DNA from: Phytobacter diazotrophicus
GTDB lineage: Bacteria > Pseudomonadota > Gammaproteobacteria > Enterobacterales > Enterobacteriaceae
Direction: 5' to 3'
DNA length: 64,000 nucleotides
NCBI GenBank assembly: GCA_004346725.1
Contig: SMDE01000004.1
Location: 186,001 to 250,000 of the forward strand
Below, one piece after another: positions 29,829 to 37,537 of this stretch; the first letter of the stretch is position 1; every line of letters starts with the position of its first letter. The position numbers and the translations under genes are program-made. Under the pieces are notes generated by a model. The model ran no database searches. It worked only from the letters and a program-made list of their open reading frames with translations, and had not been told where the DNA came from.

Positions 29829-29844
29829 TTATATTAAAATATAA
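29829..29844. promoter_or_regulatory. Palindromic operator of the toxin-antitoxin operon
   Basis: The 16-bp palindrome TTATATTAAAATATAA overlaps a TATAAT-like -10 box (TATAAT at 29840-29845) and lies just before the GGAGG of the antitoxin gene. An AbrB-fold antitoxin typically represses its own promoter at such sites; that is inference here. Confidence 0.5.
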
Positions 29845-29860
29845 TATTTGGAGGTGTTCT

Positions 29861-30118
29861 ATGTATATCGCTCGCCTTAAAAAGGTTGGAGGATCCGTCA
29901 TGCTGGCGGTTCCTCCTGCCGTATTGAAAACCCTGGGGCTGTCGACGGATAGCGAAGTGGGTATGACCATTGAGAATGGCTGCCTGATTATTGAACCCCA
30001 GAAACGGCCACATTACTCGCTTGAGGAATTGCTGGCGCAGTGTGATCCGCACGCCGAAATCAGCGCAGAGGATCGGCAATGGATTGATGCGCCTGCGGCG
30101 GGCAAGGAGCTTCTGTAA
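29861..30118 (+). CDS. MazE/PemI-like antitoxin (AbrB fold)
   Basis: The product has 85 residues from the ATG at 29861, preceded by GGAGG. The N-terminal swapped-hairpin DNA-binding domain is MYIARLKKVGGSVMLAVPP. The C-terminal tail, rich in acidic residues (LLAQCDPHAEISAEDRQW), would wrap the toxin. It is followed without a gap by the MazF-like toxin gene, with the stop TAA directly adjacent to the toxin ATG. Confidence 0.88.
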   Translation: MYIARLKKVGGSVMLAVPPAVLKTLGLSTDSEVGMTIENGCLIIEPQKRPHYSLEELLAQCDPHAEISAEDRQWIDAPAAGKELL

Positions 30119-30451
30119 ATGGACAGAGGGGAAATCTGGCTCGTTTCACTGGATCCGACCACCGGGCATGAACAAAGCGGAAAACGTCCAGTGCTTATCG
30201 TTTCTCCCGCGTCATTTAATGCACTCACCCGTTTGCCCGTTGTTGTTCCGGTCACCAGTGGCGGAAACTTTGCCCGAGCGGCGGGTTTTGCCGTCTCACT
30301 GGACGGTGCGGGAACGAAAACCACGGGTGTGATTCGCTGCGATCAGCCCAGAACCATTGATATGGAGGCCCGAAATGGCAAGCGTCTGGAACGTATACCC
30401 GATGCTGTCGTGAATGAAGTGCTGGCCCGACTGGAAGCCATTCTGAGTTGA
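30119..30451 (+). CDS. MazF/PemK-family endoribonuclease toxin
   Basis: The product has 110 residues and the beta-barrel PemK/MazF fold. MDRGEIWLVSLDPTTGHEQSG contains the early conserved motif, followed by KRPVLIVSPASFNAL. The catalytic region includes GVIRCDQPRTIDMEAR. The family cleaves mRNA at short sequences, halting translation. It is closest to the ChpB/PemK branch by visible similarity. The pair lies just outside the left attachment site of the island that starts at 30588. Confidence 0.9.
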   Translation: MDRGEIWLVSLDPTTGHEQSGKRPVLIVSPASFNALTRLPVVVPVTSGGNFARAAGFAVSLDGAGTKTTGVIRCDQPRTIDMEARNGKRLERIPDAVVNEVLARLEAILS

Positions 30452-30560
30452 GATTTTGCGGCAAGGCAGGGAAGTTTGGTGAGTGTTACATCATCGAAGC
30501 GAAATGCCAAAAGCCCGACGCTCGGTACAGAAGAAATATCAGGGACCAAAAAAGCAAAAA

Positions 30561-30578
30561 GCCTGCTCGTAAGCAGGC
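30561..30578 (-). terminator. tRNA-Asn-type terminator, copy at island end
   Basis: The stem GCCTGCT / AGCAGGC around CGTA, with flanking AAAAA, reads on the minus strand just past the tRNA-Asn 3' fragment. It resembles the terminator that follows the intact tRNA-Asn at 37272. Confidence 0.6.
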
Positions 30579-30604
30579 TTCTTAAATTTGGCTCCTCTGA
30601 CTGG
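30572..30604. repeat. Left attachment repeat of island 1 (33 bp)
   Basis: These 33 bases recur exactly at 37255-37287. They contain TTGGCTCCTCTGACTGG (30588-30604), the complement of the 3' end of tRNA-Asn. The same 17-bp core is the known attachment repeat used by the Yersinia high-pathogenicity island. Here only the tRNA 3' end is present, so it marks the far end of an element inserted at the tRNA. Confidence 0.9.
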
Positions 30605-31290
30605 GATCGCCGTAGCTATTAATTGGCTATGACTATAAGTGTCTCATGTCAAGACCACCAGATAGACCTCCTTTTTATTTCAATTTGTTTTCTAGCTCAT
30701 ATTATTCCGGTTTTTGTAATAAAATAAGTATCTACGATTGACACGATAATTTTGGTCCGAAAGTACATGTGATTAATATTCTTGAAGAGTCTTTTAAATA
30801 TTAGCTTTTAATAATCTCGCTCTCATGATTTATTTTATCTGTAGCGTCAAGCAATGCACCCACCATGTTTTTTTTCATTCTGCCAGGGAGTTTCTACCCT
30901 GTTTTCTGCCCGAGATCCTTCCTGATTACGCCATTTTGGTTAAACTTAATATTCATTTTAACTTCGTGAAATATCGGGCTTCTGAACTGCTTGATCAATA
31001 TCGGCCATTTTTCATTTTATGCAGATCATGATGTGCAGCATGAGAGTTGTCCTGTTCAACACTAGGCCCGCAACATTCAGCAAGTAGTCGAGTATTCTGA
31101 TATATAATCTAAATCTGGTTATCCAATTAATATTTATAGTGAATGATTCCTTGCTACAGTGCGCTCATGAATAACCAAAAATCCATGAGTAAACATTTCA
31201 TGTGCTAGTGCAACAATGGACAGATATATTCACAGAGCCACTGCTGTCCTCAGTTGGTAGGTAAAGTAATAGGGCCTTGAAAACCTAATT
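30605..31290. other. AT-rich island end without intact genes
   Basis: About 690 bases carry no gene I can support. The first 70 bases resemble the end of island 2 at 58610 (see repeat entries). A 68-codon open frame near 30825 has no ribosome-binding site and no recognisable motif. Confidence 0.5.
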
Positions 31291-31514
31291 CAGTGAGTCA
31301 GTAAATCCAGTGCTAAATAGATGAACTTAGTCTGTACGGAAATTTTCTTCTATTCACTGAAAGTAGAGTACATCCTCATGGAATGATTTGTTGATGTGAA
31401 AGAATGAAAATACCTGTGTCAAGTTATATTGATGGTTATTACAATTGCAGCCGCCGTCATAGTAAGTGTGACGGTATAAGCCTAGAAGAATTTGAAAATC
31501 AGACCTTTGTTTAA
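31291..31514 (+). pseudogene. IS3-family transposase C-terminal remnant
   Basis: Read across stops and one frameshift, the sequence gives VSKSSAK, then TEIFFYSLKVEYIL, then SYIDGYYNCSRRHSKCDGIS and LEEFENQ before TAA at 31512. These match, in order, the end of an IS3-type integrase core: the SxSxxGN region, ESFFxxLKxE, and the YIxxYYNxxRRHS block. Only the last 75 or so residues remain. It differs from the IS3-family element at 35080. Confidence 0.6.
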
Positions 31515-31842
31515 TTCCATGTCCACATTACGCGAGTATGATCATTATCATAAAGCGAAAATCAATCAACCAAGAGTTATTCAGTCTACAATAATTCGTT
31601 GCTACGTTAGTAACTCTTGTAGAAATGGCATCAGTTGTATCTTTTTTGGTTGATTAGTATCCGGTGTGATATTGGTCTGAACATCTTAAAGAAAGAATCG
31701 ACTCTGAGAAAATTCTTGCGTTAGGACGTTGATTGGAATAGATTTCTACTTTAAAATGGTTTGCATAATGTGAAGCCATTAATACTTCACGATGGTAAAA
31801 TTCTATAGATAATCATCATGATAATTTGAAAAGGGTATGTAT
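31515..31842. other. Gap before the patatin cassette, possible small gene
   Basis: An ATG at 31519 opens a 44-codon frame (MSTLREYDHYHKAKINQPRV...). It has no clear ribosome-binding site, and I do not recognise the product. The rest of the stretch is AT-rich and likely holds the promoter of the three-gene cassette. Confidence 0.3.
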
Positions 31843-32340
31843 ATGGAAGATTTTTTAAACAAAATATCCACCTACCAAATTTTCAATAATCTAGTTCCTG
31901 GAGCTTTTTTTGTCAGTTTCATAGAAACATCTTTAAATATAGATATTTCTGGGAATCAATTAATCAAAAGTATCATAGTGTACTATATAGTCGGTTTAGT
32001 TATTGGTAGAATAGGCTCTACTATATTAACTCCATTTCTGAAACTTATAAAAATAGTTGAGTACATTCCTTATAAGGAATTTATAAATGCATCTACTCAA
32101 GATGAAAAAATAAACTCTCTCCAAGAATCATCTGGTATGTACAGAAACCTTTTGTGTATGTCATTGATATTATTTATTTTATGCTCAATTATACATGTTT
32201 GTTTTCACAATAAAAATATGTTAATTGAAATTATAGTGACATTGTTTTTAATTATGATATTTACTTTGTCTTATAGAAAGCAGGTTTTATTTATATCAAC
32301 ACGTATTAGCAATAGAACAACCCAGAAGAATCAAGAGTAA
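31843..32340 (+). CDS. Small membrane protein, first gene of patatin cassette
   Basis: I do not recognise this protein. From the ATG at 31843 (AAGGG seven bases upstream; another ATG lies at 31837) it has 165 residues. Hydrophobic stretches occur at about residues 15-30 (VPGAFFVSFIE), 42-60 (IIVYYIVGLVIGRIG), 105-122 (LLCMSLILFILCSIIHVCF) and 128-143 (MLIEIIVTLFLIMIF), so three to four membrane spans are likely. It lies 32 bases before the patatin gene on the same strand. Low GC matches the next two genes, suggesting one acquired unit. Confidence 0.6.
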   Translation: MEDFLNKISTYQIFNNLVPGAFFVSFIETSLNIDISGNQLIKSIIVYYIVGLVIGRIGSTILTPFLKLIKIVEYIPYKEFINASTQDEKINSLQESSGMYRNLLCMSLILFILCSIIHVCFHNKNMLIEIIVTLFLIMIFTLSYRKQVLFISTRISNRTTQKNQE

Positions 32341-32372
32341 TCATTTTTCACAAACTATTATGGTTTAAATTT

Positions 32373-34319
32373 ATGGAAAAAAATAAAAAGACAACACATT
32401 TTAAAAATTCGTTAGGTGTATTTCAAGGTGGTGGGTGTAAAGCTATTTCATTCATTGGCGCATATGAAGAGGCAAAACTTAGGGGCGTATATTTTTCAGA
32501 ATTAGCCGGGACGTCTGCTGGTTCGATAATAGCTTCGTTGGTAGCTGCTGGTGCCACACCAGAGTATTTAAAGAAATTAGTAAAAGATGTAAATTTTAGT
32601 ACATTCAATGCAACCGTAGATCCTGCTTATGAAAAAAAATATGGATCTTCATGGGGTAAACTTAAGTTATTAACCCCAAAAGGTAAAATCCCTCATAAGG
32701 CTTTTACATTTCTACAGCATCTAGGATTATATTCATCTAAGGAAATAGAAGTATGGCTTAACGATAAACTGAACGAATTGCTTGGTAAAAATAAAGAAAT
32801 AATAAAATTTAAAGATTTAAACATACCACTTCACGTGATTGCTACTGATTTGAAAAATAAAAGTCATTTTATATGGAGTGTAAAAAATACCCCAGATGAA
32901 TCTGTTGCCTATGCAGTAAGATGTTCTTCAAGTATTCCATTTTATTTTCAACCTGTTGATATGCATTTTGTTGATGGTGGTTTATTAAGCAATCTACCTA
33001 CATTCTCATTACAAGATAATGATAGTAATTTCGAAAAAATATTATGCTTTACATTGTCAGAGAGACCAAAGGAAATAAAAAATACACTAGATTATATTTA
33101 TAGCATAATGTCTTCTGTTGTAGATGGTGCAACTACCATTCAAGGTCAGCTTCAGCATAATGTGTACAACATCAAGATTGAAGGTCTACCTATTTCAACT
33201 ACAAGCTTTGAAGTTCTAAGTCATGAACTAATAGATCAAACGATAGATATAGGGAGAAAATCCTCGGCTGTTTTTTTTGATAATGAAATTATCAACATAA
33301 CAAGACAGAGAAAAACAATTAAACATAGTAAAGATTATATAATAAACTCTGTCGTTTTAGAGAATCCTGCACTACATCATTCAATAACTTTATCTCTAGA
33401 TGATACTAAATTTGTTTACTCTTTATTTCCAACGATTCTTGATTGGATAAAAAATAGAGTTAGTGTGACATTTATTACAAAAGAAATAAACTATGAAAAT
33501 AACTCAGAAAAAAACAAACATGAAAAATACAGACGGTTTCTCCTAAAGAAATTAGGGGTAACGTTAATAGAAAGAAATGACGTGCCATTGAATTGTTTTA
33601 TTTTTAGATCCAAAAATGGAGATGGTAATAAATCAATAATTTATAATACCGACCAAGATAAAATAAAGAAAATTGGCTATGGGACTATTTACGGTCACGA
33701 AACTGATGATCAAATTCATGACGCCATATATTCTTCTTTGAGTTTAAATGAAACTGACCGCATGAAAAAAACTGGCACTGATTGTGATGTATTATTCACT
33801 ATTGAAAAAAGTCCAATTGAGGAACTATACAGTGCATTGAAAAATGTCAGCCAATATGTTGGTGAAAAGATAAAGATAACCCAAATGGATGTGCCTATAA
33901 AAGAAGTTAAGTTTTTAACAAAATATGTAAAGTCATATAAATATAATCAAATTGAAAAGTTTTTTAAAATATTAGATGAATTCAAAATACCATTATTTAA
34001 TCCATGTGCAATCAAGTTCTCCGATGGAGTTTCCTTTTTGATTACTCCACCAATACTCGAAAAATATAATAGTGAGTATAGATTAATAGAAGGGAACAGT
34101 AGACTGACATATTGTATAAGAGATTTAGGCCTTGATTCAGTGAATGCAATTATTGTCGAAAACGTCATTGATGCGTTACCATCTACAGGAGATTATTCAT
34201 CAGATAGTGTTATTGTTACAAGTCAAGATAAAACGGGTGATACACGTTATCATGACTTCAATTACAATAATTACAGAAAGATCGAGGAATCAGTTCGTCC
34301 ACCGGAAAAATATATTTAA
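32373..34319 (+). CDS. Patatin-like phospholipase with long C-terminal extension
   Basis: The product has 648 residues. The N-terminal 230 form a patatin domain: oxyanion loop GGGCKAIS at 19-26, nucleophile Ser48 in GTSAGS, and catalytic Asp201 in VDGGLLSNLP. All catalytic parts are intact, so it should hydrolyse lipid acyl groups. Residues about 240-648 do not resemble a domain I can name; they may form a sensor. Patatin proteins are effectors in CBASS (CapV) and other phage defence systems, but no cyclase gene is present here. It sits between a membrane protein gene and a primase-like gene in an island. Confidence 0.85.
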   Translation: MEKNKKTTHFKNSLGVFQGGGCKAISFIGAYEEAKLRGVYFSELAGTSAGSIIASLVAAGATPEYLKKLVKDVNFSTFNATVDPAYEKKYGSSWGKLKLLTPKGKIPHKAFTFLQHLGLYSSKEIEVWLNDKLNELLGKNKEIIKFKDLNIPLHVIATDLKNKSHFIWSVKNTPDESVAYAVRCSSSIPFYFQPVDMHFVDGGLLSNLPTFSLQDNDSNFEKILCFTLSERPKEIKNTLDYIYSIMSSVVDGATTIQGQLQHNVYNIKIEGLPISTTSFEVLSHELIDQTIDIGRKSSAVFFDNEIINITRQRKTIKHSKDYIINSVVLENPALHHSITLSLDDTKFVYSLFPTILDWIKNRVSVTFITKEINYENNSEKNKHEKYRRFLLKKLGVTLIERNDVPLNCFIFRSKNGDGNKSIIYNTDQDKIKKIGYGTIYGHETDDQIHDAIYSSLSLNETDRMKKTGTDCDVLFTIEKSPIEELYSALKNVSQYVGEKIKITQMDVPIKEVKFLTKYVKSYKYNQIEKFFKILDEFKIPLFNPCAIKFSDGVSFLITPPILEKYNSEYRLIEGNSRLTYCIRDLGLDSVNAIIVENVIDALPSTGDYSSDSVIVTSQDKTGDTRYHDFNYNNYRKIEESVRPPEKYI

Positions 34320-34328
34320 AGGTAGCAT

Positions 34329-35000
34329 ATGTACAATATAAATCATATATCTGATGTGATTAATAAAAATCCTGAAATAGCAATATTTAGATTTTTCAAA
34401 TTTACTTTCGAGAATAATGTACAAACTAGGCTTGGAGTCATGTCAGAAGCAGAAAAAAGAGTGATAAACAAAACCATTTCTCATAAAAATGAAACAAAGA
34501 CATCATTCTGGGAATCTTTTTTCAGAGTTAGCCTAGAAGAGGGTGAAATAAACAATAGATTATTAAATGAGTCATTATTTCATAATGAAAACGGCAATTA
34601 TATATATGTAAAAACTAAAGATGTCAGTAATTTCCTGCTTAATCCGCCTGCGGAAAATATTGCAATCAATTCAGCTGTAATCATGAAAAATGGTGAAATA
34701 AAACACATCCCATTGTTAGATTTTAAAATACCTTACAAGGATAAAAATACTGAAATAGTCAAGGAGGTATTATTATCTTTGGGGGCAAAAGGTCATATTA
34801 TAAATAGTGGGAAGTCATATCATTTCTATGGGACAAGTTTATTTAAAAAAGAAGAGCTTATGAAATTTTTGGCTTATTTTATTTTATTTCACCCAATATC
34901 CGATAAGTCTTGGTCTGTACACCAATTACTGGAAGAGTCAGCATCACTGAGAATTACCTCCAAAAATGGGCAGCCACCTTTATATTTAACTTACTGTTGA
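34329..35000 (+). CDS. Unknown protein with primase-like motifs
   Basis: The product has 223 residues and starts 9 bases after the patatin stop. I cannot assign it firmly. Three spaced motifs recall archaeo-eukaryotic primase folds: PLLDFKIPYK with Asp131, SGKSYHFY at 160-167 with His165, and SLRITSKNG with Arg208, preceded by SWSVHQLLEE. The classic second Asp of motif I is not evident, so catalysis is doubtful. The tight spacing suggests co-expression with the phospholipase. It could be a nucleic-acid sensor; this is inference. Confidence 0.45.
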   Translation: MYNINHISDVINKNPEIAIFRFFKFTFENNVQTRLGVMSEAEKRVINKTISHKNETKTSFWESFFRVSLEEGEINNRLLNESLFHNENGNYIYVKTKDVSNFLLNPPAENIAINSAVIMKNGEIKHIPLLDFKIPYKDKNTEIVKEVLLSLGAKGHIINSGKSYHFYGTSLFKKEELMKFLAYFILFHPISDKSWSVHQLLEESASLRITSKNGQPPLYLTYC

Positions 35001-35095
35001 TGATATTTACTGAATGTGGGCGTGCGTGTAGTGGTGATGGTTATTTGCCACTACAACCTCAGAAAACTAATGCTTCTACTGTAAGCACACCCGTT

Positions 35096-35879
35096 TTAGT
35101 TCCACGCACTTTTTGAGATTTCCGGTTTTTCAGCCATCAGCCAGTACTCTTCCGGCGTCAGGTTATTCAGGGATTCATGAGGCCGCTCACTGTTATATTC
35201 TGTCAGCCAGCACTCTGTTATTTCCCGTGCTTCATTCAGTGTCCTGAACAGGTAAAAATCCAGTATTTCTGTCCGCCAGGTGTTCGATAAACGCATTCTG
35301 TGTTGGCTTGCCTGGTTTAATAAATTCCAGTGCCACACCATGCTCTTCTGCCCATTGCGCCAGCGTCAGCGAGATGAGTTCCGGGCCGTTGTCCATCCGC
35401 AGTTTCAGCGGATAACCCCGGTTTGCCACGATCCTGTCCAGCACCCGGACCACCCGTTGTGCCGGAATATTCAGATCGATTTCTATTGCGAGGGCCTCGC
35501 GGTTAAAGTCATCAACCACATTGAAGGTCCGGAACCGTCTGCCGCAGACCAAAGCATCATGCATAAAGTCTGTCGACCAGCTCTGGTTAAGTGCTTCCGG
35601 CGTTGCCAGTGGTGACGGGTTACGTACCGGCAAACGCTGCTTTCCTTTACGGCGAAAATTCAGTTTCAGCAGGCAGTAAATCCGGTGGACTCTTTTATGG
35701 TTCCAGGAATTGCCTTGTCTGCGGAGTATCTGAAAAAGTTTATTAAATCCATACCGTGGATAGCGCTCAGCCGCTACAGTCAGCGCCACAATCACTGGCT
35801 CATCACGCCGTGTATCCGGCTGGTAAAGAAATACCGTCCTGCTCAGCGATAACATCCTGCATGCCCGGCGTATGCTCAT
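35096..35879 (-). pseudogene. IS3-family transposase orfB, frameshifted
   Basis: This is the integrase-like part of the transposase. It begins near MSIRRACRMLSLSRTVF, and the DDE core is visible: WSTDFMHDAL with the first Asp, NVVDDFNREAL, MDNGPELIS with the second Asp, and KPTQNAFIE with the Glu. After FIEH the frame is broken by a small deletion; the correct continuation is in another frame, NTWRTEILDFYLFRTLNEA to the stop at 35096. The protein cannot be made whole without frameshifting. Confidence 0.85.
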
Positions 35880-35933
35880 CGCAAACTGGGTGGTCAGATA
35901 GCTGACGAGCTCACGTTTTATCGCTGGTTTTAA

Positions 35934-36196
35934 AGCTTTTTTTCGATGACGTCTTTTAACGCACGATTTTCCAGACTCAGATCAGCAAACATTTGTTTCA
36001 GTCAGCGGTTTTCGTCCTCAAGATCCTTCATCTTTTTTATATCAGAGGCTTCCATACCGCCATACTTCGCTTTCCAGTTGTAATAGCTGGCCTCGGAAAT
36101 ATCGGCTTCACGGCAGACATCCTTGACGGTGCGTCCGGCTTCGACAGACTTCAGAACGGCAATGATCTGGTGTTCGGTGAATCGGGCTTTACGCAC
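35934..36196 (-). pseudogene. IS3-family orfA with premature stop
   Basis: The helix-turn-helix protein starts with GTG at 36196, after GAGGAG, reading VRKARFTEHQIIAVLKSVEA. At 36002-36004 the sequence is ENR-TGA-LKQM, where related elements have an arginine codon. The coding then continues in frame (FADLSLENRALKDVIEKKL) toward the normal overlap with orfB. A single C-to-T change would explain the stop. Confidence 0.8.
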
Positions 36197-36239
36197 GGCG
36201 ATCTCCTCAGGAAGACATAATCAGTATGTCGGAAGATCT

Positions 36240-37076
36240 CTAAAAGTGAATGGGCCGGTTTACAGGGATGCTTACAATGGCTTCACGGCTAGCAGGAATG
36301 GTCCAGATTTTGTTTCTAAAATCGATCTCAGACCAACGGGCAAAGCGTAACTCGCTGGAACGGATGAACAGATACAGAGTAAGTGATACTGCCAAACGGG
36401 TTAATTCTCGACCTTGCTTGTAGTCTTCAATGCGAGTCAACAGTTCCGGTAGCTTCTCCAGCGGAAGGGCAGGGTAGTGGCGTTGAACAGGAGGAGCTAT
36501 TATACCGGCCAGATTGGCCGGTGGATCGTGCTCTATCAACTCTTGATGCACGGCATGACGCATGATGTTACACATATGCTGGCGAGCGCGTGCTGCCAAT
36601 TCCCAGCAGACCTTTTTTCTCAATCCCTTTCAGCAGGTCGATGAAGTGGCGGGTTTTTAGTTCTGTAACTAGCAGGTGTCCAATTATCGGGAAGATATGA
36701 TTGTTCATGCTGGCAAGTAGATGGGCAGCATAGTTCTCTGACCATGTTCGGTTTCTTTTATGCCAGCTCAATGCCGCGGTTTTGAATGTTTTTCTGGTGA
36801 GGAAGCGGTTCGTTCAGCGGATCACTGTTGTGCTGGGTTGATATTCTATACCAGCAATTTCCGGATACTGTCACGCTGTTGACGAGCATTGGCCAAAGGG
36901 ACATCAGGATAGGCATCTAAGTCGAGACGGGATTCTTTTCTGTTAATACGATATTTGAGATACCAGAGACGTGAACCGCCTGGATTAACTAAAAGTTATA
37001 GGCCGCGAGAATCGGAAACTTTGAAGGGTTTTGCGGATGGCTTTAATTTGCGGATTTTCGCGTCGTTAAGAGACAT
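36240..37076 (-). pseudogene. P4-like tyrosine integrase, broken and truncated
   Basis: The N-terminus starts at 37076 with MSLNDAKIRKLKPSAKPFKV and reaches SDSRGL before a stop; the frame is then picked up by NPGGSRLWYLKYRINRKESR and DLDAYPDVPLANARQQRDSI. Later blocks are WSENYAAHLLASMNNHIFP and LPELLTRIEDYKQGRELTRL, ending RSSELRFARWSEID at the start of the catalytic domain. The C-terminal HxxR and Tyr residues are missing; the IS3 element starts at that point (36276). It sits beside tRNA-Asn, the family's usual site. Confidence 0.85.
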
Positions 37077-37254
37077 TTGAGGGCATTCTGTCATCGAACC
37101 AACTTGACCCCGAAGCTGACCACCAAATTCAACTTATGCGGAGGGAAAATTGAAAACGCATCGGGAAGACTTTTCACGCTGGCTTCTTGAATAAGAATCA
37201 CATAAGGATTCGCAGAGTTGCATGAGAAACAAAAAGCCCGCTCAGGTTTCCCTG
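37077..37254. other. Attachment-proximal spacer of island 1
   Basis: No gene is seen between the integrase start and the tRNA-Asn. At 37232-37262 lies an imperfect stem (GCCCGCTCAG / CTGAGCAGGC) that acts as terminator of the minus-strand tRNA. Confidence 0.5.
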
Positions 37255-37287
37255 AGCAGGCTTCTTAAATTTGGCTCCTCTGACTGG
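37255..37287. repeat. Right attachment repeat of island 1 (33 bp)
   Basis: An exact copy of 30572-30604. Its last 16 bases are the 3' end of the intact tRNA-Asn gene on the minus strand, so insertion at this site preserved the tRNA. Confidence 0.9.
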
Positions 37288-37347
37288 ACTCGAACCAGTG
37301 ACATACGGATTAACAGTCCGCCGTTCTACCGACTGAACTACAGAGGA
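37272..37347 (-). tRNA. asn tRNA: tRNA-Asn (GTT)
   Basis: The 76-nt gene includes the encoded CCA. The anticodon GTT lies in CTGTTAA, the D-loop contains AGTCGGTAGA, and the T-arm is GGTTCGAGTCC. The sequence equals the E. coli tRNA-Asn. It is in inverted orientation to the copy at 39080, with yeeO between them. Confidence 0.98.
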
Positions 37348-37537
37348 ATCGGTGTGGAGTCGTATCTTAGCGGCGAAAAAACTTTTGTCAAACCTGATTT
37401 CAGGCGGTTTTGTGCAACTGCCGCAAATCACGGCAGTTTGCTGTAATTAACAACAATTTTTTGGAAATGCTTTGCAGGATCACGAATTCTACCCCATCAT
37501 TTGAAATGAAGTTTCATCTTTCTCACTAAGGTCAATT

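Larger units (their letters stand above)
35080..36276 (-). mobile_element. Degenerate IS3-family element
   Basis: The ends are imperfect inverted repeats starting TGTAAGCA: TGTAAGCACACCCGT at 35080 and TGTAAGCATCCCTGT reading inward from 36276, matching at 12 of 15 bases. Length is about 1.2 kb. Both transposase frames are damaged (see next entries). The flanking bases do not form a target duplication (TCTAC left, ATGGC right), which suggests deletion next to the element after insertion. Confidence 0.75.
30588..37287. mobile_element. Island 1: tRNA-Asn-integrated genomic island, degenerate
   Basis: About 6.7 kb is bounded by the 33-bp direct repeats at 30572 and 37255. The intact tRNA-Asn forms one end. 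A broken P4-like integrase lies next to it, as expected. Cargo is an AT-rich three-gene cassette (31843-35000). Two IS3-family relics are present. With the integrase truncated, the island is probably fixed in place. Confidence 0.8.

Noticed and set aside
30825..31031. Short gene of 68 codons in island 1
   Set aside because: No ribosome-binding site, no recognisable motif, and it lies in decayed AT-rich sequence.
32373..34319. CBASS operon with a CapV effector
   Set aside because: A patatin is present, but neither neighbour has a CD-NTase signature (GS with DxD), so a classical CBASS call is not supported.
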